This document shows, piece by piece, positions 56,846 through 64,000 of a DNA stretch of 64,000 bases. The notes beneath the pieces are model-generated. The model was not told the origin of the DNA, did not search any database, and saw only the letters and a list, made by a program, of their open reading frames with translations. This stretch comes from Croceibacterium selenioxidans. Its GTDB lineage: Bacteria; Pseudomonadota; Alphaproteobacteria; Sphingomonadales; Sphingomonadaceae. The position numbers were made by a program, and so were the translations under genes. The stretch covers positions 992,001 to 1,056,000 of the forward strand of contig NZ_JAHFVK010000001.1 of the NCBI RefSeq assembly GCF_018599195.1, given 5' to 3'. Every line of letters starts with the position of its first letter. The first letter of the stretch is position 1.

Positions 56846-58822
56846 TCAGGCGTCGATCAGGTCGCGGTCGAGTTCGCCGGCGCGGTTCTGGATGAAGTTG
56901 AAGCGATGCTCCGGATTGCGGCCCATCAGCTGGTCGACCAGTTCCTTTACCGCATAACGCTGCTCGTGCTCAGCCGGCAGGGTGATGCGTGTCATCGTGC
57001 GTGATGCCACGCTCATGGTCGTCTCGCGCAGCTGCTGCGGGTTCATCTCGCCGAGACCCTTGAAGCGGCTGACTTCGACCTTTTTGCCCTTGAATACCGT
57101 CTCTTCCAGCTCCTTGCGGTGCGCGTCGTCGCGCGCATAGCGGCTCTCCTTGCCGGCCGTGAGGCGGTAGAGCGGGGGCTGGGCCAGGAACAGGTGACCG
57201 TTCTTCACGATCTCGGCCATTTCCTGGAAGAAGAACGTCATCAGCAAGGTGGCGATATGCGCGCCGTCGACGTCGGCGTCGGTCATGATGACGACCCGGT
57301 CATAGCGCAGCTGATCGGGATTGCAGTCCTTGCGCACCCCACAGCCGAGGGCGAGGATCAGGTCGGCGATCTCGCTATTGGCGCGAATCTTGTCCGCCGT
57401 GGCGCTGGCGACGTTGAGGATCTTGCCGCGGATCGGCAGGATCGCCTGAGTCTTGCGATCGCGCGCCTGCTTGGCGCTGCCACCGGCGGAATCGCCTTCG
57501 ACGATAAAGATCTCGGTCTCCGCATCGCCTTCGCCCGAACAATCGGTGAGCTTGCCCGGCAGACGCAGCTTGCGGGCGTTGGTCGCAGTCTTGCGCTTGA
57601 TCTCGCGCTCCGCCTTGCGGCGCAGCCGTTCGTCCATCCGCTCCATCACCGAACCGAGCAAGGCGCGCCCGCGCTCCATGTTGTCGGCGAGGAAATGGTC
57701 GAAGTGATCGCGCACGGCGTTTTCAACCAGGCGCGCGGCCTCGGGGCTGGTCAGGCGGTCTTTGGTCTGGCTCTGGAACTGCGGCTCGCGGATGAACACC
57801 GAGAGCATGATTTCGCTGCCCGTGACGATATCGTCCGCCGAGATGTCCTTGGCCTTCTTCTGCCCGACGAGTTCGCCGAACGTGCGAATGCCCTTGGCCA
57901 GGGCAGAGCGCAGGCCTTGCTCGTGGGTGCCGCCGTCGGGAGTGGGGACGGTGTTGCAGTACCAACTCGTCGAGCCGTCGGACCACAGCGGCCAGGCGAC
58001 GGCCCATTCGACGCGGCCCTGGTCGTCGGGGAAGTCCTGTCGGCCGGCGAAGAACTCGCTGGTGACACATTCGCGCGTTCCGACTTGCTCGGCCAAATGA
58101 TCGCTGAGGCCGCCGGGGAACTGGAACACCGCTTCCTCGGGCACGCCGTCCGTCGCCAGTGACGGCGCACATTTCCACCGGATCTCGACCCCGGCGTAGA
58201 GATAGGCTTTCGAACGGGCGAGCTTGAATAGCCGCATCGGCTTGAATTGCCGGTCGCCGAATATCTCTGGATCGGGCGTGAACGACACTGTCGTGCCCCG
58301 GCGATTAGGCGTCGCGCCGATTCTCGAAAGGGGCGCGAGGGGATGCCCACGGGAAAACTCCTGCGCGTAGACCTCTTTGTTCCGCGCCACTTCGACCCGC
58401 ACGTTTTCGCTGAGAGCGTTGACCACGCTGACGCCGACGCCGTGGAGACCGCCGCTGGTCGCGTAGGCCTTACCCGAGAATTTGCCGCCTGAGTGCAGCG
58501 TCGTGAGAATGACTTCGAGCGTCGACTTGCCGGGAAACTTCGGATGCTCGTCGACCGGCATGCCCCGGCCGTTATCGCTGATGGTCAGCCGATTGCCCAC
58601 ATCGAGCGTGACCTCGATCCGGTTCGCATGGCCAGCGACGGCCTCGTCCATCGAGTTGTCGAGGACTTCGGCGGCGAGATGGTGCAGCGCGCGCTCGTCG
58701 GTGCCGCCAATGTACATGCCTGGGCGGCGACGGACGGGTTCCAGTCCTTCGAGGACTTCGATCGCGGAGGAGTCATAATCCCCGCCACCGGCGGGCAACT
58801 TGTCGAACAGGTCTTCGGACAT
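56846..58822 (-). CDS. parE: DNA topoisomerase IV subunit B
   Basis: The 658-residue type IIA ATPase subunit. The GHKL motifs VLEGLEPVRRRPGMYIG, EVLDNSMDEA and DNGRGMPVDEH are present, then the transducer, then the TOPRIM part with IVEGDSAGGSAKQARDR (Glu) and MTDADVDGAHI. The length and the N-terminal VRRRPGMYIGG class favour ParE over GyrB (about 800 residues). ATG 58822 begins MSEDLFDKL. The start lies about 78 bases upstream of the LpoA-like stop on the same strand, so it follows that gene. ParC is not in the window. Confidence 0.94.
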   Translation of the reverse strand: MSEDLFDKLPAGGGDYDSSAIEVLEGLEPVRRRPGMYIGGTDERALHHLAAEVLDNSMDEAVAGHANRIEVTLDVGNRLTISDNGRGMPVDEHPKFPGKSTLEVILTTLHSGGKFSGKAYATSGGLHGVGVSVVNALSENVRVEVARNKEVYAQEFSRGHPLAPLSRIGATPNRRGTTVSFTPDPEIFGDRQFKPMRLFKLARSKAYLYAGVEIRWKCAPSLATDGVPEEAVFQFPGGLSDHLAEQVGTRECVTSEFFAGRQDFPDDQGRVEWAVAWPLWSDGSTSWYCNTVPTPDGGTHEQGLRSALAKGIRTFGELVGQKKAKDISADDIVTGSEIMLSVFIREPQFQSQTKDRLTSPEAARLVENAVRDHFDHFLADNMERGRALLGSVMERMDERLRRKAEREIKRKTATNARKLRLPGKLTDCSGEGDAETEIFIVEGDSAGGSAKQARDRKTQAILPIRGKILNVASATADKIRANSEIADLILALGCGVRKDCNPDQLRYDRVVIMTDADVDGAHIATLLMTFFFQEMAEIVKNGHLFLAQPPLYRLTAGKESRYARDDAHRKELEETVFKGKKVEVSRFKGLGEMNPQQLRETTMSVASRTMTRITLPAEHEQRYAVKELVDQLMGRNPEHRFNFIQNRAGELDRDLIDA

Positions 58823-58900
58823 GATCAGGCTATAGGGCGCGGCTCTGCACGCGTTCAAGCGACAGGCGAGAAGTTATCCGCTCCCGCCTGCCACAAACCA

Positions 58901-60049
58901 TCAGAACCGGCTCGGCGCGGGATCGACGACGGAAACCGATCCGTTTCCGACCTGTCGCACTTCCATGGCCCGTTCGCCGACGCCGGTGCTGCGGAAGCGA
59001 AACGGCCCGTCGAGGCCGAGGAAACCGTCGTCGGCGAGCATTTTTCCGGTCGGGAAGGGACGTCCCGGTTGCCAGTCGCGCGCGATCCGCAAAGTCAGCA
59101 GCACCGCGTCATAACCGAGTGTCGCCACGCGAAACGGCTGTTCGCCGAAGCGTGATTGATAGCTGGTCGCGAACTGGCGATATCGAGTATCGGACACGGA
59201 GGAGTACCACGCACCGCGCAGGGCCGGGGCGTTGGCGATGCTGGCTTCGCTGCTCCACAATTCGGTCCCCAGCAGGCGAAGCGTATTCCCATCCTTCAGC
59301 GCATCGGCTGCCATTATCGAGAGCCGAGCGCCTTCGGCGATGAGCACAGCGTCAAATCCGCCGCGGGCCTTAAGGCGTTCGGCAGCGCTGACGATGGAGG
59401 TATTTCCGCGGTCGAAGCGCTCGGTTGCGACAACGGTGCCTCCTGCCGCCTGGACGGCCGCGGTCAAGGCTTCGCCCGAGCGGCGCCCGTAGTCACCATT
59501 GGGCAGCAAGGCGGCAAAATTGCGGATGCCCTGCGAGCGAGCGTAGGCGATCGTTCGAGTAATCGACTGCTCGGGCACATGGCCCATCACGAAAACGTCG
59601 GGTTGTGCCACGGAAGTGTCGTTTGAAAACGAGACCAGCGGCACGTTGGCCGGGCGGGCGCGGGCCAGAACCGGCTCAACGTCTTCGCGCAGCAAGGGCC
59701 CGAGGATGAGCTTGTTGCCGTCGCGAATGGCATTCGCGGCGGCCGAGCCGGCTCCGGTGGCCGTATCGTACGTCGTGATACGCAAGTTCTGGGCGCTGGT
59801 GTCGAGGAGGGCCATGGTCGTCGCGTTGGCGATCGACCGACCGACAGCCGCGTTTTCTCCCGACAGGGGGACCAGCAACGCGACGCGATGGCGCGCGGTA
59901 TCGGTGGGAAGAACATCTTCGCTCGGTCCCGGTGCCGTGGTCGGCGCGGGTGCCGGTCCAGGGCGGCCGCTATCCGGCACGACCTTACAGGCAGCGAGGA
60001 GAACGGTGAGCAAACCAACGGCGAGAACTCGCCTGGTCATTGCCAACAT
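58901..60049 (-). CDS. LpoA-like penicillin-binding protein activator lipoprotein
   Basis: The 382-residue protein has a lipobox LLAAC (Cys21) when started at ATG 60049, which follows GGAG. After a Pro-rich linker comes a type 1 periplasmic-binding fold: VALLVPLSGENAAVGRSIANA, ILGPLLREDVEPVL, LVSFSNDTSVAQP, NFAALLPNGDYGRRSGEAL (in part) and GLDGPFRFR at the end. This is the C-terminal domain of LpoA-type activators of bifunctional penicillin-binding proteins, also related to amino-acid-binding proteins. The divergent rsmI-yraN pair matches the gene neighbourhood of E. coli lpoA (yraL-yraM-yraN). The activator role is inferred. Confidence 0.85.
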   Translation of the reverse strand: MLAMTRRVLAVGLLTVLLAACKVVPDSGRPGPAPAPTTAPGPSEDVLPTDTARHRVALLVPLSGENAAVGRSIANATTMALLDTSAQNLRITTYDTATGAGSAAANAIRDGNKLILGPLLREDVEPVLARARPANVPLVSFSNDTSVAQPDVFVMGHVPEQSITRTIAYARSQGIRNFAALLPNGDYGRRSGEALTAAVQAAGGTVVATERFDRGNTSIVSAAERLKARGGFDAVLIAEGARLSIMAADALKDGNTLRLLGTELWSSEASIANAPALRGAWYSSVSDTRYRQFATSYQSRFGEQPFRVATLGYDAVLLTLRIARDWQPGRPFPTGKMLADDGFLGLDGPFRFRSTGVGERAMEVRQVGNGSVSVVDPAPSRF

Positions 60050-60087
60050 GCTTGCGGCTCCAACTTGAACTGGGCCACAAGCATCGC

Positions 60088-60936
60088 GTGAACGACACCG
60101 ACCGACCCGAACCTCTCTCCAACGGCCTCTATATTGTTGCCACCCCTATTGGCAATCTCGGTGACATAACACTGAGGGCAAAGGAGACTCTCGCGCGCTG
60201 CGATGCTGTGGCCTGCGAGGATACACGCGTTACGGGCAAGCTCCTCCGTCATCTCGGAATATCCAAACCTTTGTGGAGATACGACGATCATGCCGGAGAG
60301 CGGGATCGCCAACGGCTGCTCGACGCCATGCGTACGCAGGCCATCGCGCTGGTGAGCGACGCGGGGACGCCTTTGATCTCCGACCCCGGCTATCGCCTGG
60401 TTAGCGAGGCGAGGGAGGCGGGCATTCCTGTCACGAGCCTGCCTGGGCCCAGCGCGCCGATCATGGCGCTGACGCTTTCCGGCTTGCCGAGCGACCGGTT
60501 CCTGTTCGCAGGTTTCCTGCCGAACAAGGACAAGGCCCGGCGCGATGTGCTCGAAGAGCTTGCCTCGGTTCGGTCGACCCTGGTGTTCTTCGAGACCGCA
60601 CCCCGCCTGGGGAAGGCCCTGGAAGCTATCGGAGAAGTTCTGCCGGGCCGCGAAGTGGCAGTCGCGCGTGAGCTCACCAAGCTTTACGAGGAATGCCGCA
60701 CGGGCAGCCCTACGCAGCTCGCGCTCCATTTTGAGGCCCATCCGCCCCGTGGGGAGATCGTGCTGCTAGTCGGCCCCCCGGCAACTGATGTGGTGAACGA
60801 GGCTGATGCCGATGCCCTCCTTCGCGAAGCCCTGGAGACGTTGAAAACCTCACAGGCGGCCGCTCACGTGGCCAGGCTCACCGGACTCGACCGCAGGATG
60901 CTCTACGCACGGGCTATGGAGTTGCGCGGCGAGTGA
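60088..60936 (+). CDS. rsmI: 16S rRNA (cytidine-1402-2'-O)-methyltransferase
   Basis: A 282-residue SAM enzyme that methylates C1402 in the decoding centre. GTG 60088 is the likely start. Family motifs: ATPIGNLGDITLRA, CEDTRVTGKLL, VSDAGTPLISDPGYRLV, PGPSAP, AGFLPNK and VARELTKLYEE. Divergent from the LpoA-like gene. It overlaps yraN by 4 bases (GTGA), as in E. coli-like neighbourhoods. Confidence 0.96.
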   Translation: MNDTDRPEPLSNGLYIVATPIGNLGDITLRAKETLARCDAVACEDTRVTGKLLRHLGISKPLWRYDDHAGERDRQRLLDAMRTQAIALVSDAGTPLISDPGYRLVSEAREAGIPVTSLPGPSAPIMALTLSGLPSDRFLFAGFLPNKDKARRDVLEELASVRSTLVFFETAPRLGKALEAIGEVLPGREVAVARELTKLYEECRTGSPTQLALHFEAHPPRGEIVLLVGPPATDVVNEADADALLREALETLKTSQAAAHVARLTGLDRRMLYARAMELRGE

Positions 60937-61283
60937 AGCGCGAGATTGCCGAACGAAAGGGCCGGCGCGGCGAAGTGTTTGCCGCGTGGTGGCTGCGCCT
61001 CAAGGGCTGGCGGATCGTCGGCCGCCGCGTGAAGACGCCGCGTGGTGAGATAGACCTCATCGCTCGCCGTTTCGGCACGGTGGCCTTTGTCGAGGTCAAA
61101 TGGCGCGCCGGAGAGGCTGCCCTCGCCACGGCGATCGACGGCTATCGCCTGAGACGGGTCGCGGCGGGCGCCGAAGCCGTTGCGCACAGATATTCTTCCC
61201 CGGGAGAGAATATTCGCATCGACGTGGTCCTGCTTGCGCCGCGCCGCTGGCCGCGCCACATCGTCAACGCCTGGCAGCCCTGA
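60933..61283 (+). CDS. yraN: UPF0102 (YraN-family) protein
   Basis: A 116-residue protein starting at GTG inside the rsmI stop. The endonuclease-like core is visible: RRGEVFAAWWLRLKGWRIVGRR (in part), TPRGEIDLIARRFGTVAFVEVKWR with the GEIDLI and EVK residues of the PD-(D/E)xK fold. Proteins of this family are nuclease-like but their substrate is unknown. Followed by gshB after 10 bases. Confidence 0.92.
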   Translation: MKREIAERKGRRGEVFAAWWLRLKGWRIVGRRVKTPRGEIDLIARRFGTVAFVEVKWRAGEAALATAIDGYRLRRVAAGAEAVAHRYSSPGENIRIDVVLLAPRRWPRHIVNAWQP

Positions 61284-61293
61284 GGGGGATCGA

Positions 61294-62250
61294 ATGAGTT
61301 TGCGTGTCGCGGTCCAGATGGATCCGCTTGAGAGCATCAATATCGCGGGAGATTCGAGCTTCGCGCTGATGCTCGCGGCGCAGGCGCGCGGGCATCGGCT
61401 GTGGCATTACGATGTTCGCTCCCTCGCTTGGGAGAACGGCCGGATCACCGCCTGGGCGCGTCCGGTGCGGGTGCAGCGTGTTGAAGGGCAGCACTTCGGA
61501 TTCGAGGGCGACGAGGCCAGAATCGACCTCGTCTCCGACATCGATGTGGTGCTGATGCGACAGGATCCGCCGTTCGACCTCGGCTACATCAGCGCGGCCC
61601 TGCTGCTCGACAGGCTTAAGGGTGAGACGTTGGTGGTCAACGACCCGCGGAGCGTGATCAACGCGCCCGAGAAGATGTTCGTGCTGGACTACGCGCGGTT
61701 CATGCCCCCGACCCTCGTCGCGCGGCGGATTGAGGACGTGCGCGGGTTTCAGCAGCAGCATGGCGCCGTGGTCATGAAGCCGCTCCACGGCAACGGCGGA
61801 AAGGCGATCTTCAAGGTCGAGGCCGACGGTACCAACCTCTCGGCCATTACCGAGTTGTTCGGGCAAGTCTGGCCCGAGCCGTTCATGGTCCAGCCGTTCC
61901 TTCCCGAAGTGGCCGAGGGCGACAAGCGCATCGTCTTGGTCGACGGCGAGTTCGCCGGAGCGATCAACCGCAAGCCGGGCGAGGGTGAATTTCGCTCAAA
62001 CCTTGCGCAAGGTGGCTATGCCGAGGCTGCCGAACTCACCGCGCGCGAGGAGGAAATCTGCGCCGCCATGGGTCCCGAGCTCAAACGTCGCGGGTTGGTC
62101 TTCGTCGGGATCGACGTCATCGGTGGCCGGTGGCTGACCGAAATCAACGTCACCTCACCGACGGGAATCGTCGCAATCGACAAATTCAACGGTACCGATA
62201 CGGCGGCCTTGATCTGGGATGCGATCGAGCGCCGACACGCGGCGATGTAG
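61294..62250 (+). CDS. gshB: Glutathione synthetase
   Basis: The 318-residue ATP-grasp ligase adds glycine to gamma-glutamylcysteine. The N-terminal domain has QMDPLESINIAGDSSFALML (in part), and the ATP-grasp region has MRQDPPFDLGYI, VVMKPLHGNGGKAIFKVE, RIVLVDGEFAGAINRKP and the end EINVTSPTGI, all as in bacterial GshB. ATG 61294 follows GAGGGGG. It closes the rsmI-yraN-gshB operon. gshA is not in the window. Confidence 0.96.
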   Translation: MSLRVAVQMDPLESINIAGDSSFALMLAAQARGHRLWHYDVRSLAWENGRITAWARPVRVQRVEGQHFGFEGDEARIDLVSDIDVVLMRQDPPFDLGYISAALLLDRLKGETLVVNDPRSVINAPEKMFVLDYARFMPPTLVARRIEDVRGFQQQHGAVVMKPLHGNGGKAIFKVEADGTNLSAITELFGQVWPEPFMVQPFLPEVAEGDKRIVLVDGEFAGAINRKPGEGEFRSNLAQGGYAEAAELTAREEEICAAMGPELKRRGLVFVGIDVIGGRWLTEINVTSPTGIVAIDKFNGTDTAALIWDAIERRHAAM

Positions 62251-62309
62251 CGCTGAAGATCCGGAGGATTTTTCAGAACCCTTCGGCTCTCCGGCACGTT
62301 TGACCCCAA

Positions 62310-62915
62310 ATGCACGAATTCATCATCGATGCCATCGCGCTGGGCGGATACTGGGGGATCGCCTTTCTGATGGCGATCGAGAACGTATTTCCGCCCATTC
62401 CGTCCGAAGTGATCATGGGCATCGGCGGCTTGCTGGTCGGGCGCGGGGAGATGGAGTTCTGGCCGCTGCTCATCGCCGGAACGGTAGGGTCCACCGCCGG
62501 CAACTACGTTTGGTTCTGGATGGGCGACAAGTGGGGTTATCGCCGCCTTGCGCCGCTGATCGAGCGGCACGGGCGTTGGCTAACCCTCGAATGGGAGGAC
62601 ATCGAGAACGCCACCCGCTTTTTTCAGCGACATGGCCAGTGGGTGGTGTTGGTGCTGCGATTCTCGCCGTTCCTCCGCACAATGATCTCGCTGCCGGCGG
62701 GGCTTTCGCACATGAAGGCGTGGAAGTTCCTGCTGTTCACCTTCATCGGTGCCGGTATCTGGAACGTGCTGCTGATCTACGGCGGCCAGTGGCTGGGCCG
62801 CTATTTCGAGCAGTCGCAGGATGTGTTGGCGTGGATCGTGCTTGGCGCCTTCGGTCTTGCCATCGTCGCGTACCTGTGGCGCGTTGTTACCTGGAAGCCG
62901 CGCGCCGAACGTTAG
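62310..62915 (+). CDS. DedA-family membrane protein
   Basis: A 201-residue protein with the DedA/SNARE-associated motifs: MAIENVFPPIPSEVIMGIGG (first re-entrant loop, in part), GNYVWFWMGDKWG, and the second conserved region RFSPFLRTMISLPAGLSHMK (in part) ending FTFIGAGIWN. Family members flip polyprenyl or phospholipid head groups across the membrane. ATG 62310 has a weak ribosome site but the N-terminus fits the family. Stop overlaps the xerC stop by 4 bases. Confidence 0.92.
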   Translation: MHEFIIDAIALGGYWGIAFLMAIENVFPPIPSEVIMGIGGLLVGRGEMEFWPLLIAGTVGSTAGNYVWFWMGDKWGYRRLAPLIERHGRWLTLEWEDIENATRFFQRHGQWVVLVLRFSPFLRTMISLPAGLSHMKAWKFLLFTFIGAGIWNVLLIYGGQWLGRYFEQSQDVLAWIVLGAFGLAIVAYLWRVVTWKPRAER

Positions 62916-63808
62916 GCCTTTTCGCGCGGGTGGGCCGAGCGGTAGGCCTCCAGCATCGTCGCCGCGTCGACTCGGGTGTAGATCTGCGTCGAGCCCAGGC
63001 TCGCATGGCCGAGCAGTTCCTGCAGGCTGCGCAAATCGGCCCCTGCCCCGAGCAGATGCGTCGCAAAGCTATGGCGCAAAGCGTGGGGGGTTGCAGTGGC
63101 GGGCAAGCCGAGGGCGATGCGTGCCCGGGCCATCGCCTTTTGCACCATGCCCTGGCTCAATGGGCCGCCTTTCGCTCCGCGGAACAGGGGCTGCGCAGGC
63201 TCGTGGGGAAAGGGGCAACGTCTCACGTAGTCGGCCACCGCGGCTCGAACCAGCGGCAGGACCGGCACGACGCGTTGCTTGTTGCCCTTGCCCGTCACCA
63301 CCAGCGTTTCGCCCAGCGGCGCATCCGAACCTTTGAGCGACAGGGCTTCGGCAATACGCAAGCCGGCGCCGTAAAGCAGCAACAGGACCGCCCGATCGCG
63401 CGCACCGATCCAGTCCTGGGCCGACGTTTCCTTCACCGTCTCGACAAGGTTTGCTGCTTCGTCAGGAGTGACCGGGCGCGGCAGGCCTTTCTTGATCCGG
63501 GGTCCGCGAACGCGGGGAGGGGCAGCATCCGCGAAACCCGCCTGCTCTCGGGCATAGGCCAGGAAGGCCTTGAGCGCCGACAGCTCACGCGCGGCCGAGA
63601 CGTTGCTCAAACCGTCGGCGCGCCGTAGCGCAAGCTGCATGCGCAAGTCCCCGGGACCCAGCCGCGCGAGCGCGCCCCAGTCTGCCGCGTCGATCCGTTC
63701 GAGCCAGCGCTCGGCCGTCGCGACGTAAGCCCTGACAGTATGCGGTGACCTTCGGCGCCCCATCGCGAGGTGCTCCCGCCACTGGTTGAGGAGCACGCCC
63801 TCGCTCAT
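62912..63808 (-). CDS. xerC: Tyrosine recombinase XerC
   Basis: A 298-residue tyrosine recombinase. The core-binding domain (1 to about 95) precedes the catalytic domain with Arg in YGAGLRIAEAL, Lys in TGKGNKQRVV, HALRHSFATHLL, the LGHASL His, and Tyr in STQIYT. It resolves chromosome dimers with XerD at dif. The dif site is not seen here. The start overlaps the upstream hemW-like stop (ATGA). Confidence 0.94.
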   Translation of the reverse strand: MSEGVLLNQWREHLAMGRRRSPHTVRAYVATAERWLERIDAADWGALARLGPGDLRMQLALRRADGLSNVSAARELSALKAFLAYAREQAGFADAAPPRVRGPRIKKGLPRPVTPDEAANLVETVKETSAQDWIGARDRAVLLLLYGAGLRIAEALSLKGSDAPLGETLVVTGKGNKQRVVPVLPLVRAAVADYVRRCPFPHEPAQPLFRGAKGGPLSQGMVQKAMARARIALGLPATATPHALRHSFATHLLGAGADLRSLQELLGHASLGSTQIYTRVDAATMLEAYRSAHPREKA

Positions 63809-64000
63809 GCCGCAGCCAGGCTGCCCGGCACTAGTTCACCGAGCAGCGCGTCGAGCACAGGCATGCCTTGCCCGGTCACGCCGGCTCGTCCCTCAGCGCT
63901 CCACACAAGGCCGAGCGTCTCGAGAAACGCCAGCTTTTGGTGGTCGAGCAACTCCGTCTCGGTCAAACCGAAGCGCTCCGCCAAATCCGCGATCCCCACG
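63805..64000 (-). CDS. C-terminal end of a probable HemW-like radical SAM protein (5' end outside window)
   Basis: About 65 residues of a frame cut by the window edge: FGLTETELLDHQKLAFLETL, then GLVWSAEGRAGVTGQGMPVLDALLGELVP (in pieces: AGVTGQGMPVLDALL). This is the winged-helix-like tail seen at the end of HemW/coproporphyrinogen-III-oxidase-like proteins, which end in a similar 'LT-G-LLLD--I-EL' sequence. The upstream radical SAM core is outside. It is coupled to xerC by an ATGA overlap. Confidence 0.6.
   Translation of the reverse strand, partial: VGIADLAERFGLTETELLDHQKLAFLETLGLVWSAEGRAGVTGQGMPVLDALLGELVPGSLAAA

Overview
The window reads as a GC-rich alphaproteobacterial chromosome segment. 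Order Sphingomonadales, and probably family Erythrobacteraceae, fits best. The pointers are pyruvate dehydrogenase E1 split into alpha and lipoylated beta genes, large TonB receptors, ParE/TrmFO/GlyQS of alphaproteobacterial type, and the NDUFAF5- and NDUFAF6-like genes. The family assignment is inference: there is no rRNA or marker alignment here. I see no tRNA or rRNA gene, CRISPR array, prophage or insertion sequence.

Layout. 0-11 kb: a cut-off alpha/beta hydrolase, a secreted amidohydrolase, a quinone oxidoreductase, a 1155-residue TonB-dependent receptor with a strong terminator, a double-MarR regulator, a small exported protein, and 4-hydroxyphenylpyruvate dioxygenase. 10.8-13.7 kb: FtsB-like protein, then pdhA-pdhB. 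13.8-20.8 kb: two tandem paralogous TadG-TadE-TadE modules of the Flp/Tad pilus class, all on the minus strand. 20.9-24.5 kb: an NDUFAF6-like protein, an EF-hand protein, trmFO, a YhhN-family protein and a decayed TipAS-domain gene. 24.5-32.6 kb: gyrA, an exported repeat protein, ychF, mgtE, pth, rplY. 32.7-40.4 kb: two TraB/GumN lipoproteins, glyQ-glyS, ppdK. 40.4-49.7 kb: an NDUFAF5-like methyltransferase, comF, hisI, acyl-CoA dehydrogenase, dienelactone hydrolase, cysK with an MFS gene, a PilZ protein, tyrS. 49.7-64 kb: a DOMON-like protein coupled to a NamZ-family gene, GST, a GT87-like membrane protein, two soluble chemoreceptors, parE, an LpoA-like lipoprotein divergent from rsmI-yraN-gshB, DedA, xerC and the end of a probable hemW.

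Most of the window is housekeeping: translation (glyQS, tyrS, pth, rplY, rsmI, trmFO), topology (gyrA, parE), carbon entry (pdhAB, ppdK), cysteine, histidine and glutathione synthesis, and division (ftsB, xerC). The accessory interest lies in four places. The duplicated Tad modules have TadE-like proteins carrying paired calcium-loop motifs. A palindromic repeat is read through in frame inside glyS. Two adjacent soluble chemoreceptors carry a conserved domain behind the signalling hairpin. A two-winged-helix MarR-type regulator faces a TonB receptor across an unusually long intergenic region.
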